Shown: positions 15,446 to 23,536, counted from the stretch's first letter. The stretch is 57,350 bases of DNA from Prochlorococcus sp. AG-363-A16 (GCA_003280345.1 QCFB01000010.1:1-57350), one strand, 5' to 3'. Notes: a model not told the origin generated them from the sequence alone. Made by a program: numbers and translations.

Positions 15446-15967
15446 ATGGCTTCATTAACTATCAAGGTGAGCGCTAAGGCAGATGCCATGATCGCTCAAC
15501 TTCAGAAAGAGATCTTCAATAGGAGGCGTAAAAAAGTAACCGCTCAGGGTGTCGTTGAAACTCTGGTTGAAAGCGGTGCAAAGTCTCAGTCAGACAAACG
15601 TTATGCAGCCTCTTGGAAGAATCTCATCAAAGATATTGAAAAGGCTGCGAAGGTGTCTGAGGTTCATGGCAACAAGCCCGCAAACGTCACTGCTGAAGAG
15701 TGGGCTTTGATTCTTTCCCACCGCACACGCAAAGGTGCCACCGCTAAGAAGGCGGTTCCTAAGAAGCGTGTAGCAAAGAAAGCAACTGAAAAGAAGGCAA
15801 CTGCAAAGAAAGCTGAACCTAAGAAGTCAGTGAAAAATGCAGTTACCAAGAAAACAGCGCCTAAGAAAGCTGCAGTGAAGTCGGTCGCAGCTAAGGTGGC
15901 TCCGGCTAAGGCTCCAAGGAGAGCTAGAAGGGCAAGAAGAGCAACTGCAGCAGCAGCGGCTAAGTAA
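15446..15967 (+). CDS. Histone-H1-like Lys/Ala-rich DNA-binding protein
   Basis: ATG at 15446 (an ATG at 15419 adds nine residues) gives about 173 aa. The N-terminal part, MASLTIKVSAKADAMIAQLQ then NRRRKKVTAQGVVETLVESG, looks like a ribbon-helix-helix-type strand and helices. From about residue 105 the protein is a low-complexity tail of KKA/KKAVPKK/KKATEKK repeats ending RRARRARRATAAAAAK, like histone H1 or bacterial HU/AlgP tails. It probably binds nucleic acid without strong specificity. It is followed by a rho-independent terminator, so it is monocistronic. Confidence 0.75.
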   Translation: MASLTIKVSAKADAMIAQLQKEIFNRRRKKVTAQGVVETLVESGAKSQSDKRYAASWKNLIKDIEKAAKVSEVHGNKPANVTAEEWALILSHRTRKGATAKKAVPKKRVAKKATEKKATAKKAEPKKSVKNAVTKKTAPKKAAVKSVAAKVAPAKAPRRARRARRATAAAAAK

Positions 15968-15984
15968 TTAATTGGGTAGACCTT

Positions 15985-16020
15985 GGAAAGGGCTTGTCAC
16001 TAGGTGGCTGGCCCTTTTTA
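15985..16020 (+). terminator. Rho-independent terminator of the H1-like gene
   Basis: AAAGGGC (15987-15993) pairs with GCCCTTT (16011-16017) around a 17-nt loop and is followed by a T-run, 20 nt after the stop codon at 15967. Confidence 0.75.
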
Positions 16021-16493
16021 GTTTGATACTGCTGTACACAAATTTGGATAAATCAAATCATCACCTTGATGTTCCTCAAGGAATTTTCTTGCGGGGATGT
16101 CTTTTTTGTATGCGTTGAAGAATGCAAGCTATTAGCGGCACATGACTAATTAGAACAGTATTCAGAGCAATCCTGCAAAGGTAGAGAGGACGAAATATTG
16201 CAACGATGCTGTTCCCGGTCAATGCCTGAGATTCCGTGAAAAATTTAGATAGTCAAGATTCGTTCGAATGCTCTTTATGCGCCGCTTTTGTGAGTCCAGG
16301 GATACTCGTGTCAATTTTTTGGATAACTATGTTCAATAGCATTTGCCAGTGAGCCTCTATCAAAATCTAATGGACGCCTTCGTCCTAAGTATTAAGGGTG
16401 GAAACTAAGAACCTGCTCTTTTCCTTTCAACTCTTTGTGAAAGCTTTACGAATGAACAGAGCTAATACCTCCTGATTGAATGCTTCTATCCAC
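16021..16493. other. Gene-poor stretch
   Basis: About 470 nt in which no protein gene above about 15 codons with a plausible start was found, and no RNA gene was recognised. Confidence 0.35.
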
Positions 16494-16706
16494 CTAGGTC
16501 TTTGGCGGATTTTTACTCCATTGCCTTATCAGTTCAAGTAGTGCTGTTCCTCCATTGGCATTATCATCTGCACCATGAAATAGGTTAAGGAAGTCATTAT
16601 TTTGAGATGGATTGCTTTGTTGCAATGCAAAGCCAATCAATGCAATGTCGACCTTCTTATTTATGGCACCTATTAAAAAAGACTTTGACTCTTTTGAGGA
16701 ATTCAC
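16494..16706 (-). CDS. Possible small minus-strand protein
   Basis: A 70-codon frame; the first part is antisense to the start of the gene at 16663, so a shorter product starting near TTG (about 16643) is likely. The C-terminal half, with NNDFLNLFHGADDNANGG then LLELIRQWSKNPPKT, reads like a real protein. No family recognised and no ribosome site verified. Confidence 0.35.
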   Translation of the reverse strand: MNSSKESKSFLIGAINKKVDIALIGFALQQSNPSQNNDFLNLFHGADDNANGGTALLELIRQWSKNPPKT

Positions 16707-17070
16707 AGAATATCAATTAGAAGAGCTAGTCAAATCTAATGATGCTTTGGAGAAACAAGAGGCTAGATGGATTAAAGAAGAGAAAAAGGAAGAACAGATA
16801 CAAGAAAGGGAAAGACGGTCTGCCAAGAATCCCTTTAGGCGACTAAGGAAAGTGCCTCTTGAAATCATTAGCCGGTCCTTATTTTGGTTCTTCTTGGGAA
16901 GTTTCCTGTTCTCATTCGCTTTTGTTTATGCTGCAAGCACTTGGTGGTTTCTCTGGTATGTGATCAGTGCTTGTGCTTGCATCTTTTATGCACCAAACAG
17001 GAAAGCTCTTAAAGAATTTATCGATGGGTGGCCGAATATCGTTGACCTTATACAGAGTCGGAGGAAGTAA
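16663..17070 (+). CDS. Two-helix membrane protein with charged N-terminal helix
   Basis: ATG at 16663 (starting MAPIKKDFDSFEEFTEYQLE) gives 135 aa; earlier starts at 16612 (TTG) and 16645 (ATG) are open but look unconserved. The N-terminal half is a highly charged helix (KQEARWIKEEKKEEQ, ERERRSAK), then a pair of membrane helices (SLFWFFLGSFLFSFAFVYAA and WWFLWYVISACACIFY) and a short C-terminal amphipathic segment. It is 2 nt upstream of the exported-protein gene at 17073, so the two are an operon. Function unknown. Confidence 0.68.
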   Translation: MAPIKKDFDSFEEFTEYQLEELVKSNDALEKQEARWIKEEKKEEQIQERERRSAKNPFRRLRKVPLEIISRSLFWFFLGSFLFSFAFVYAASTWWFLWYVISACACIFYAPNRKALKEFIDGWPNIVDLIQSRRK

Positions 17071-17072
17071 TC

Positions 17073-17339
17073 ATGCGCCACTTACCTGCTTTTTGCCTTA
17101 GCTTATTTCTTGCCCTTTTGGTTTCTGTAAATACTGTTAATGCAGGCAAAATTAGTGTTGATGATCTTTTAAACCCTGGCTCTTCTTTGAAGAATGACAA
17201 AACTGAAGGCAATCAACAATTAGCTGGGATACCTAAGAAGGATATGAATATTGATGACCTATTAGGTCCTAAAGATAATTTCCCTTTTTTGCCAGATAAC
17301 CATCGAGATAGTGGTACTGGTAAATTTAACTCGTTTTAA
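17073..17339 (+). CDS. Exported protein with duplicated DDLL motif
   Basis: An 88-aa protein with a signal peptide (LPAFCLSLFLALLVSVNTVNA, cut after NAG region). The mature chain has two copies of a short motif, ISVDDLLNPGSSL and MNIDDLLGPKDNF, in a polar Gly/Asn/Asp-rich, probably disordered context. GGAGGAAG lies 6-13 nt before the ATG, a strong ribosome binding site. It follows the membrane protein gene by 2 nt. The repeated DDLL motif suggests a docking peptide, but the partner is unknown. Confidence 0.68.
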   Translation: MRHLPAFCLSLFLALLVSVNTVNAGKISVDDLLNPGSSLKNDKTEGNQQLAGIPKKDMNIDDLLGPKDNFPFLPDNHRDSGTGKFNSF

Positions 17340-17527
17340 CGGCCGTTCTGATTGGGTTTACATCTCTTGAATTGATGAATCCCATCAAGCCCTGAAAAAG
17401 TGGTTGAAATTTGTTTGTAGCTCATAGAAATTAATTTGTGGAGCCATTTGCAATAGCTATTAAATGGATTTATGAGCTGACATTTGGAGGGATTTGGAGG
17501 CACATGGACTTACACTCGGCGTGATGA

Positions 17528-18325
17528 TTGGACTGGTCTTTTTTTTTGCTCAGCATTGGAATAGATTTCCGGGTCAACTTTTTGTTGAGGTATGACTTCG
17601 AAAGGAAAGGTAATTGGGTTGTTATCGAAGATGGCCCATTTCTATTGCGTTGTTGGTGGGCTAACCCAAAGCAAGAAAATAAAGATATTTTTTTGGTATT
17701 ACCCGAGATATCTGGAGTGGACAGCTGGGTTCACATTGTTGTTGATCGCTTAGCTGAAAGAGGAATCGCTTCTTTGGCAATGCCACTCTTTGCCCGCACA
17801 GCTCCAGAGTTGGACCTTGGCTATAACAAAACGAATTAGTTAAGGGACGTCTACACAAAGAGGCCACTAAGTATTGAACAGATCCTTGCGGACGCTCTTC
17901 CACTCCAATCTAGTGGTTAACAACATATTGCCGTAACTCAAAGCTCACAGTGGTTGGAATTTGTTTTGGTGGTCATGCAGCTTTGATCACATCAACTTTT
18001 ACAGAAGTAACTTCAACTTTTGATCTCTACTGCGCAGGGGCGGTTAATAGTCGACCTGGTGGAGGATCGCCAAGTTTGGAATTGCTTCCTTTGATTTCTG
18101 GAAAACTGACTTTTATATTCGTTACAGCTGACCCTCTAATTCAATTTTCTGATCGACAAGTAATAGAACAGGTTTTACAAAAAGAAAACCCCAAACGGAA
18201 AACGATTCAGCTATATCGGAATTGAAGCAGCTGCCCACGGATTTATGTGCGAACAAGGTGGCTCCTTTAATGTAGAGGCTGCTGAGAATGGTTAGCTCCT
18301 ACTTCTAGATGAAGTTAATTCATGA
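17528..18325 (+). pseudogene. Dienelactone hydrolase family pseudogene
   Basis: A decayed alpha/beta hydrolase of the dienelactone hydrolase family. Pieces align in order: FLVLPEISGVDSWVHIVVDR and SLAMPLFARTAPELDLGY (one phase), a TAG stop at about 17837, then IEQILADAL in the same phase, another stop, then TVVGICFGGHAALI with the nucleophile Cys (G-x-C-x-G-G) in a different phase, and finally AAAHGFMCEQGGSF with the catalytic His back in the first phase, broken by a further stop. At least two stops and two frame changes separate the pieces, so no functional enzyme can be made. The start of the original gene is unclear. Confidence 0.88.
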
Positions 18326-18575
18326 AATTGTAGATGTATTAATAAATGCTTTAGTTAAATAAAAAGGTAAGTTAGAACTCGGAATTTTGGAGAGGCCAAC
18401 CTTTTAAATGCCTTTATTTAATTTGTCGACTTTTGAATTGGCCAGTTGAAGGTAGCCAATGCCCTATCAAATGAATCTAAGCAAGGTGTTAAAGAAAAAA
18501 TACCAATGACAGACAATTTTTTAGAGAGTCTTAGTAACTCTGGAAGCTATTTTCAAAGCTTTCGATTTGGCCCTG

Positions 18576-18613
18576 TTGACAGAAGCAACATATCTAGCTA
18601 GTACATATGTACT
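18576..18613 (+). promoter_or_regulatory. Promoter with palindromic -10 region, DUF1651 copy 2
   Basis: TTGACA (18576-18581), 17-nt spacer, TAGTAC (18599-18604), ATATGTACT. AGTACATATGTACT (18600-18613) is a perfect 14-bp palindrome. Geometry is identical to the site at 14777. The start codon is only 4-13 nt beyond, so the mRNA leader would be very short or absent. Confidence 0.72.
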
Positions 18614-18616
18614 CGC

Positions 18617-18919
18617 GTGAATCAAATGCAACGACGTTCGACTCAAGAATTGAATGGATGGTTGATTAGCCCAGAAGGTAATTGGTGTTATAGATTCCAT
18701 CGTGATCCAAAGTCCTGGCAGCGTTATCCATTTGTTTTTGTCGACAAATGGAGTGCACAGCCTGATGGCACGCCTTCGCAAATGAAAGATAGAAGCAAAT
18801 TGCCTTTAGATGATGCACTTGAATTGTGCGGTCAGATGTTGCTCGATGGATGGCAAAAGCTTTCTAATCAATTCGGAGAGCCTCCAATAGCTGATTGTTC
18901 TGAGGAGGTTGCAGCATGA
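18617..18919 (+). CDS. DUF1651 family protein, copy 2
   Basis: A 100-aa (GTG 18617) or 97-aa (ATG 18626) DUF1651-type protein. Core features shared with copy 1 are ELNGWLISPEG, YRFHRDPKSWQRYPFVFVD and a later amphipathic helix (DALELCGQMLLDGWQKL). Family function is unknown. It starts right after the palindromic promoter and overlaps the next gene by 4 nt (ATGA), which indicates translational coupling. No membrane or signal sequence. Confidence 0.8.
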   Translation: MNQMQRRSTQELNGWLISPEGNWCYRFHRDPKSWQRYPFVFVDKWSAQPDGTPSQMKDRSKLPLDDALELCGQMLLDGWQKLSNQFGEPPIADCSEEVAA

Positions 18920-19149
18920 CTCACTCAGGTCTTGTAAGGACATTGGCTAGAGCATTGCTTCTTAAAGAGGGGCACGGAAAACCTGAGAGCTTTGCCTCTT
19001 TTATGTGTCTCTGCCGTTATTTTTCTGAGATGAGCATGGAGGAGCTTTTAGGGGTAGCTACTCAGAATGGCATTGCCTATCTTTCCTGTCCTGAGGTTGG
19101 TTTTAGCGAAAATACATCTACTTTTGCGTTCAATACAAAGTCACATTGA
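18916..19149 (+). CDS. Hypothetical protein coupled to DUF1651 copy 2
   Basis: A 77-aa soluble protein that starts in the ATGA overlap with the DUF1651 gene. It begins MTHSGLVRTLARALLLKEGH and contains SFASFMCLCRYFSEMSMEEL and IAYLSCPEVGFSENT. Three Cys are present, two as CLC. No family recognised. Transcription should come from the promoter at 18576, so it is probably regulated together with the DUF1651 protein. Confidence 0.68.
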   Translation: MTHSGLVRTLARALLLKEGHGKPESFASFMCLCRYFSEMSMEELLGVATQNGIAYLSCPEVGFSENTSTFAFNTKSH

Positions 19150-19648
19150 TAGATAACTGCGTATTCGTTCTAGTTTCGATTTGGGAGTTGTATTGAACCT
19201 TGCCTACAAAAAAGTAGTTGCCTTGGTTAGTAAACTTCTTACGACTTTAAAGGCGAACTTTACCTTTTACAGCCTATCGAAGAGTTAATTGTATTAAAGG
19301 GATTGTATTTCCTGCTTTATTAGGTTGGACCTTAAGGTTATCTGAAAATTGATAGAGTTGATTTAGCTCAAGATCTTTTTCCCTTCTTTTAGAGCAATAT
19401 GCAGACTTTTGTCATGTTAGGAACTCCTTAGAGATTTCCTTTTTGCTTTATTTAGTCACATCGTTGGACAGATCTTTGCTCGATTAATATTCCTCCACGT
19501 ACGCTATTTAACCTAAGGCTTTAAAATACTAAGATACAAAAACTACTCCACTTATATGTTTCTTGAGCTTATATTTCAGTTGATTGTCTCTTGAGGACTT
19601 CTCTAAAATAATCATCAATATTCTAGCTTTTAATCTAAAATAACTTAA
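19150..19648. other. Gene-poor stretch
   Basis: About 500 nt without a convincing gene. A TTG-started 31-codon frame near 19194 (LNLAYKKVVALVSKLL at the start) lacks a ribosome site and is not called. Confidence 0.35.
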
Positions 19649-19837
19649 CTAATCATTGGGATTTTTTATTGTATAGCCTTCCTTTGAAAAGAAACTGTAG
19701 TAGGCATCTTTTGCCCTTGCTCTCAAAACGATTAGATGAACAGGGATGGCAATTAATGCATGAAAGAATGTTAGAAGCTGAAAATCTAAAGGGATTCCTG
19801 GCTGACCATAAATCGCAAAAAAGGAATTCATAAACAT
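19649..19837 (-). CDS. Small membrane protein
   Basis: A 62-aa protein (60 aa from the second Met, MNSFFAIYGQPGIPLDFQLL). A central hydrophobic segment (LTFFHALIAIPVHLIVL) is followed by RARAKDAYYSFFSKEGYTI and a polar end. It is divergent from pcb. No family recognised. The composition is consistent with a real one-helix protein whose C-terminal half is basic and cytoplasmic. Confidence 0.5.
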   Translation of the reverse strand: MFMNSFFAIYGQPGIPLDFQLLTFFHALIAIPVHLIVLRARAKDAYYSFFSKEGYTIKNPND

Positions 19838-20206
19838 TTAATCAAAGTGCTTTTCTAGCAAGATTATTTTCTTGCAAAAACTATTAAGAAGACGTTCCCA
19901 GGAATACAATGATAAACCAATGTAACTTTATATACTTGCAAATAGATCTTTTCTTCCTGTCTCCTTGGCCGCTCAGTTGTAGGTAATGAATGACGAATCT
20001 TGCCGTTAAATTAATTACAGCAAAAATCGACTACCCTTATCCTCTCCTTTTATATCAATGCTAAATTGAGTCTTAGAACATTCTGAAGTGACTAATGATA
20101 TTGAAATGGTTTATATAACTTACATTGTTAATAATTGATGTGAAGCTAACAGCAAATAATCCTCTGAAAATTAATAGATTTTATTTGAAGTTTATTTTTC
20201 GTGCTC
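19838..20206. other. Upstream region of the pcb antenna gene
   Basis: A 369-nt AT-rich region between divergent genes. No ORF is supported. It must hold the pcb promoter and a leader, but no clear -35/-10 pair was assigned by eye. Confidence 0.4.
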
Positions 20207-21268
20207 GTGCAGACCTACGGGAACCCAAACGTTACCTATGACTGGTATGCGGGTAATTCTGGGGTAACCAACCGTTCAGGCAAATTCATTGCAGCCCATG
20301 CAGCTCATGCAGGCCTGATGATGTTTTGGGCTGGTTCTTTTACCCTTTTTGAATTGGCTCGTTATGACGTTTCTATGCCTATGGGGCGTCAAGGCTTGAT
20401 TTGCCTGCCTCATTTGGCTGGCCTTGGAATAGGAGGGATCGAAGGTGGTGTTATTACTGAGCCTTATGGCTGCACAGTAGTAGCTGTACTGCATCTCATC
20501 TTCTCCGGAGTGTTAGGGGCTGGTGGGTTCCTTCATTCTCTTAAATATGAAGGTGACCTTGGTACTTATCCTTCTGGTAGTAGGGCTAAAAAGTTTGATT
20601 TTGATTGGAATGACCCTGACAGGCTTACATTTATCCTTGGGCACCATTTAATTTTTCTTGGTGTTGGTTGTATTCAGTTTGTTGAGTGGGCACGAGTCCA
20701 TGGAATTTGGGATTCAGCAGCAGGAATGACACGTAAGGTTGAATACAACCTTGATCTTGGGATGATTTGGAACCATCAAGTTGATTTTCTTTCAATAACT
20801 AGTCTGGAAGATGTCATGGGAGGACATGCTTTTTTAGCATTTTTCCTAATTGCTGGTGGAGCATTCCATATTGCTACTAAGCAATTTGGAGAATATACCG
20901 AATCCAAGGGGAAAGGATTGCTCTCAGCAGAGGCTGTACTTTCTTATTCTCTTGCTGGAGCAGGTCTAATGGCTGTTGTTGCTGCCTTTTGGTGTTCGAT
21001 AAATACAACCATTTATCCACCTGAATTATACGGAGAAGTTCTGAAACTTGAGTTTCAATTTTCTCCATATTTTAGTGATACTGCTAATAACCTGGCTGCA
21101 GACTCCCATACTGCTAGAGCATGGTTGTCTAATGTACATTTATATCTTGGATTTTTCTTTATCCAAGGTCATCTTTGGCATGCTCTACGTTCAATGGGCT
21201 TTGATTTCAAACGTATTTCAAAAGCAATTGATAGCATGGAAAGAGTTCAAGTCACAGCTGGTGATTAA
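20207..21268 (+). CDS. pcb: Chlorophyll a/b-binding light-harvesting protein Pcb
   Basis: Membrane antenna of Prochlorococcus binding divinyl chlorophyll a and b, in the six-helix CP43/IsiA-like family. GTG at 20207 gives MQTYGNPNVTYDWYAGNSG, the canonical Pcb N-terminus; an earlier GTG at 20201 adds two residues. Chlorophyll-ligating His residues lie in AAHAAHAGLMMFWAGSF, in GHHLIFLGVGCIQF, GGHAFLAFFLIAGGAFHI and HLYLGFFFIQGHLWHALR. At 353 aa it lacks the large lumenal loop of CP43, as antenna-type proteins do. Which paralog (PSI- or PSII-associated) cannot be decided here. It has its own terminator. Confidence 0.95.
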   Translation: MQTYGNPNVTYDWYAGNSGVTNRSGKFIAAHAAHAGLMMFWAGSFTLFELARYDVSMPMGRQGLICLPHLAGLGIGGIEGGVITEPYGCTVVAVLHLIFSGVLGAGGFLHSLKYEGDLGTYPSGSRAKKFDFDWNDPDRLTFILGHHLIFLGVGCIQFVEWARVHGIWDSAAGMTRKVEYNLDLGMIWNHQVDFLSITSLEDVMGGHAFLAFFLIAGGAFHIATKQFGEYTESKGKGLLSAEAVLSYSLAGAGLMAVVAAFWCSINTTIYPPELYGEVLKLEFQFSPYFSDTANNLAADSHTARAWLSNVHLYLGFFFIQGHLWHALRSMGFDFKRISKAIDSMERVQVTAGD

Positions 21269-21306
21269 TAGGAACTTATAACAAGTCATACATCTATTGC
21301 TTAAAT

Positions 21307-21336
21307 AAAATGCCTCGTTTTTTGCGAGGCATTTTT
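21307..21336 (+). terminator. Rho-independent terminator of pcb
   Basis: TGCCTCG (21311-21317) and CGAGGCA (21325-21331) with flanking A/T pairs form a stem around TTTTTTG and are followed by TTTTT, 40 nt after the pcb stop. Confidence 0.9.
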
Positions 21337-21744
21337 ACTTTCTAGTAAATGTTAGTAATAAAAGAAATTATTAAATTAGATAATAATATAGATATTAATG
21401 ACTGCGAGTAACTTGATAGAAGTAATTGTTTGATATTTATTACTTCATCTAATAATTAAATCTCTAGGCAAAATTTTGCTCATTCTATTAGCTAGTACAT
21501 AATCTAACTCCATTAATTAATGGATACTTCTCTTCATTTGTGATTAAGATTTGCAGAGCAGAGTATGCATTTAATTAATAATGCTCTCATTTCCTAGACT
21601 CATCTCTTGCAATAATGGCTGATATGTCTGATCCATTGATTATTGTTAGGATTTTGAGCTATAAGAACTATCGGATTTTTCTAGGATCAAGTCTAGCTAA
21701 TAAAAAATTTTAGGTTTAAAGGATTAATTTTTTTTTGGAAGTTT
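21337..21744. other. Intergenic with a third GCTAGTACATA copy
   Basis: About 400 nt. GCTAGTACATA at 21491-21501 repeats the core of the two DUF1651 promoters, but no TTGACA lies 17 nt upstream. A 32-codon frame from ATG 21615 (MADMSDPLIIVRILSYK at the start) is possible but not supported by a ribosome site. Confidence 0.4.
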
Positions 21745-21942
21745 TTGCCCAATTTTGAATTGAGGATTAAGCTACCTATATTCGTGTATCTATTGCTCAT
21801 GCCTGTAGCAAAAGCCCAAAAGCAAGCTAATTTCCTGAGGCTTGGAAAGTTTGCCACAAGTAAATTGATTCAAAATTTGGGTTCAAATTCAGAGCAATTC
21901 AAATTTGCAGGTAATTTAAGGGATGTCTATGGTAGGGATTAG
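21745..21942 (+). CDS. Possible small exported protein
   Basis: TTG at 21745 opens 65 codons. A short basic start and hydrophobic core (LPIFVYLLLMPVAKAQ) look like a signal peptide with AKA cleavage, followed by a basic polar chain (QANFLRLGKFATSKLIQNLG). No family recognised and the start codon is uncertain. Confidence 0.4.
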   Translation: MPNFELRIKLPIFVYLLLMPVAKAQKQANFLRLGKFATSKLIQNLGSNSEQFKFAGNLRDVYGRD

Positions 21943-22250
21943 CTCTTTAGGTTTAGCCCGTGAAGAGATGTGAGCGAGAAACATTTAGTTAGTCATACCA
22001 ATTTTATCTGGTAATCGTTTGATTAATAAGTGGTTACGGGTCTCAATTTATTATTCATTGTGTTAGTAATTTTACTAATTCAGGCAAAACTAAAATAGGC
22101 GCAGATCTTTAACTTTGAGATCTTATAAAAAGTTGGCTCTCGTGGTTTGCCCTATTTAATCCGACGAAGTTTTGAGTTGATGAGGGAATCTGTTCCATTC
22201 ACCTTCTCATAAATTCATTGTCGCCCTCGCTTTAGTGATAGCAATTTTGG

Positions 22251-22559
22251 TTAGTCAGCAGTTGATCTTCGACGGACAATTCTTCTTCCGTCAGGCATGT
22301 CTTGAACTTGCGGTCCTTCATTCTTTGAAGAGTTCGGTGCTTCTTTTTGGAGTGTGCCTTCTTCTTCTTCTCCTTCCATTTCTAAGCAAACCCCAACAAC
22401 CATGGCTGCTTCAATAGGGTTTGGAAGGTCACCTATGGTGATGAGAGCTTTTAGCACGAGCTGCATACGAGGATCTTTCCCCAGCTCGGGACGCAGTTTT
22501 TTGACTGATTGCCAAAGCTCTTTTGTTACTTCTTTGAGTAGGGCCTTGTCAGTAACCAA
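22251..22559 (-). CDS. Acidic-linker hypothetical protein
   Basis: A 102-aa soluble protein starting TTG at 22559. An N-terminal helical part (KALLKEVTKELWQSVKKLRP; MQLVLKALITIGDLPNPIEA) leads to VVGVCLEMEGEEEEG, then a Ser/Asn/Glu linker and a basic end (DMPDGRRIVRRRSTAD). It follows the small gene at 22584 in the same direction by 24 nt. No family recognised. Confidence 0.6.
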   Translation of the reverse strand: MVTDKALLKEVTKELWQSVKKLRPELGKDPRMQLVLKALITIGDLPNPIEAAMVVGVCLEMEGEEEEGTLQKEAPNSSKNEGPQVQDMPDGRRIVRRRSTAD

Positions 22560-22583
22560 AGCAATCCTCTTGTAGATGATTCC

Positions 22584-22760
22584 TTAACTGTATTGACTAG
22601 AGAAAAGGATTACCTGTTGTAATTGAAATCCCTCACCATTTGGATGAATTTTTTCTTTGAGTGCATCCTGTTCTTTGCTTTCGAGTAGATTGTCTACAAA
22701 ACACTCAACCCATCCAAAACCTATATTTTGCAGTGCTACTCGCAAGATTGATTTTCTCAT
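22584..22760 (-). CDS. 58-aa hypothetical protein
   Basis: Minus-strand ATG at 22760 gives 58 aa beginning MRKSILRVALQNIGFGWVEC, then VDNLLESKEQDALKEKIHP and a late QLQQVILFSS. The soluble, balanced composition favours a real gene. Its start codon overlaps, base for base (CATG), the start codon of the plus-strand gene at 22759. It lies 24 nt upstream of the 102-aa gene and probably forms an operon with it. Longer starts exist inside the opposite gene. Confidence 0.5.
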   Translation of the reverse strand: MRKSILRVALQNIGFGWVECFVDNLLESKEQDALKEKIHPNGEGFQLQQVILFSSQYS

Positions 22761-22938
22761 GACTGATTTCAAGCTTACAGAAGATGAATTGACAGAGATT
22801 TGCGAAGATGCATTCGTGAATGTCAAGGAGGCCTGCAAGACATTGCAAGAGAAATCCAAATGTTCAAATAAAGTCGTTGTGGAAATGCTCAACAATGTCT
22901 CTGAATATTATTTGTCTCAGGAAGGAGACGATGAATAG
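22759..22938 (+). CDS. 59-aa acidic helical protein
   Basis: ATG at 22759 gives 59 aa (MTDFKLTEDELTEICEDAFV onward, ending SEYYLSQEGDDE). An upstream frame to 22657 is open but unlike protein. Acidic and helical, with three Cys (EICED, EACKT, KSKCSN). No family recognised. It is divergent from the 58-aa gene with overlapping start codons, so its promoter must lie inside that gene. Confidence 0.62.
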   Translation: MTDFKLTEDELTEICEDAFVNVKEACKTLQEKSKCSNKVVVEMLNNVSEYYLSQEGDDE

Positions 22939-23290
22939 GTTTTTAAAGGGATCGACGAGCTAAAGGCATAACCGCCATTGTCTTTTGTTATTTCAGGACC
23001 TTGAGTTGGGTTGGTACCTTCCTGATTTTGCGGATTAATAATTCGCTGACTTAACTCTTTTCAAGATTCTTTGCCTTTCTTTAAGCATAATCGTTATATA
23101 TTTGTAAAAACTAATTAATTACTGATTACACTGTATGTGGAGATTAAAAACAAAAGCATTCCCTTGAAGCACCCCCCTTACCCCTCTTCGACATCAATAG
23201 GTAAAATTACTCACTCCGCAATTGTCGAGTTTGAGGTTTTTCTATCTCAGAATAAACAGGATAAGGATAGTTTTATGGGAGGAAATCGAA
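22939..23290. other. Intergenic
   Basis: About 350 nt before the cyAbrB-like gene. A pyrimidine-rich patch (ACCCCCCTTACCCCTC near 23171) stands out in AT-rich DNA. No gene seen. Confidence 0.35.
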
Positions 23291-23536
23291 ATGAATGAGG
23301 CTGTATCTAAACCATTAACAGGAAAAGAACTTGTTGAATATGTAGAAGAGCATAGAGAAGAGTTTGAGGGCAATGGCGACGCAATATGCGTAGCAGCTGG
23401 ATATGGAAAAAATGGAGAAGATGGGACTACTAAATGTAATCTACCAGCTTTTGTAAATGAATTAGGCCAGGCAACAGACCTTGCTAGTTATGAGATTGAT
23501 TATTATTGTGATATGGAATCCCAATCAGATCAATAG
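23291..23536 (+). CDS. cyAbrB-like small acidic protein
   Basis: ATG at 23291 gives 81 aa with GGGAGGAAA just upstream; an upstream TTG frame is unlikely. The pattern LTGKELVEYVEE, then ICVAAGYGKNGEDGTTKCN and LPAFVNELGQATDL matches the N-terminal domain of cyanobacterial AbrB-like regulators (LTGK-[EA]-L..., ACGY...DG...N...F..A). It lacks the basic DNA-contacting tail and is acidic, so it could be a stand-alone partner of a full cyAbrB and not a DNA binder itself. Family assignment by pattern only. Confidence 0.6.
   Translation: MNEAVSKPLTGKELVEYVEEHREEFEGNGDAICVAAGYGKNGEDGTTKCNLPAFVNELGQATDLASYEIDYYCDMESQSDQ

Noticed and set aside
17661-17903. 80-codon minus-strand frame
   Set aside because: Antisense to the dienelactone hydrolase remnant, whose homology shows the real strand.
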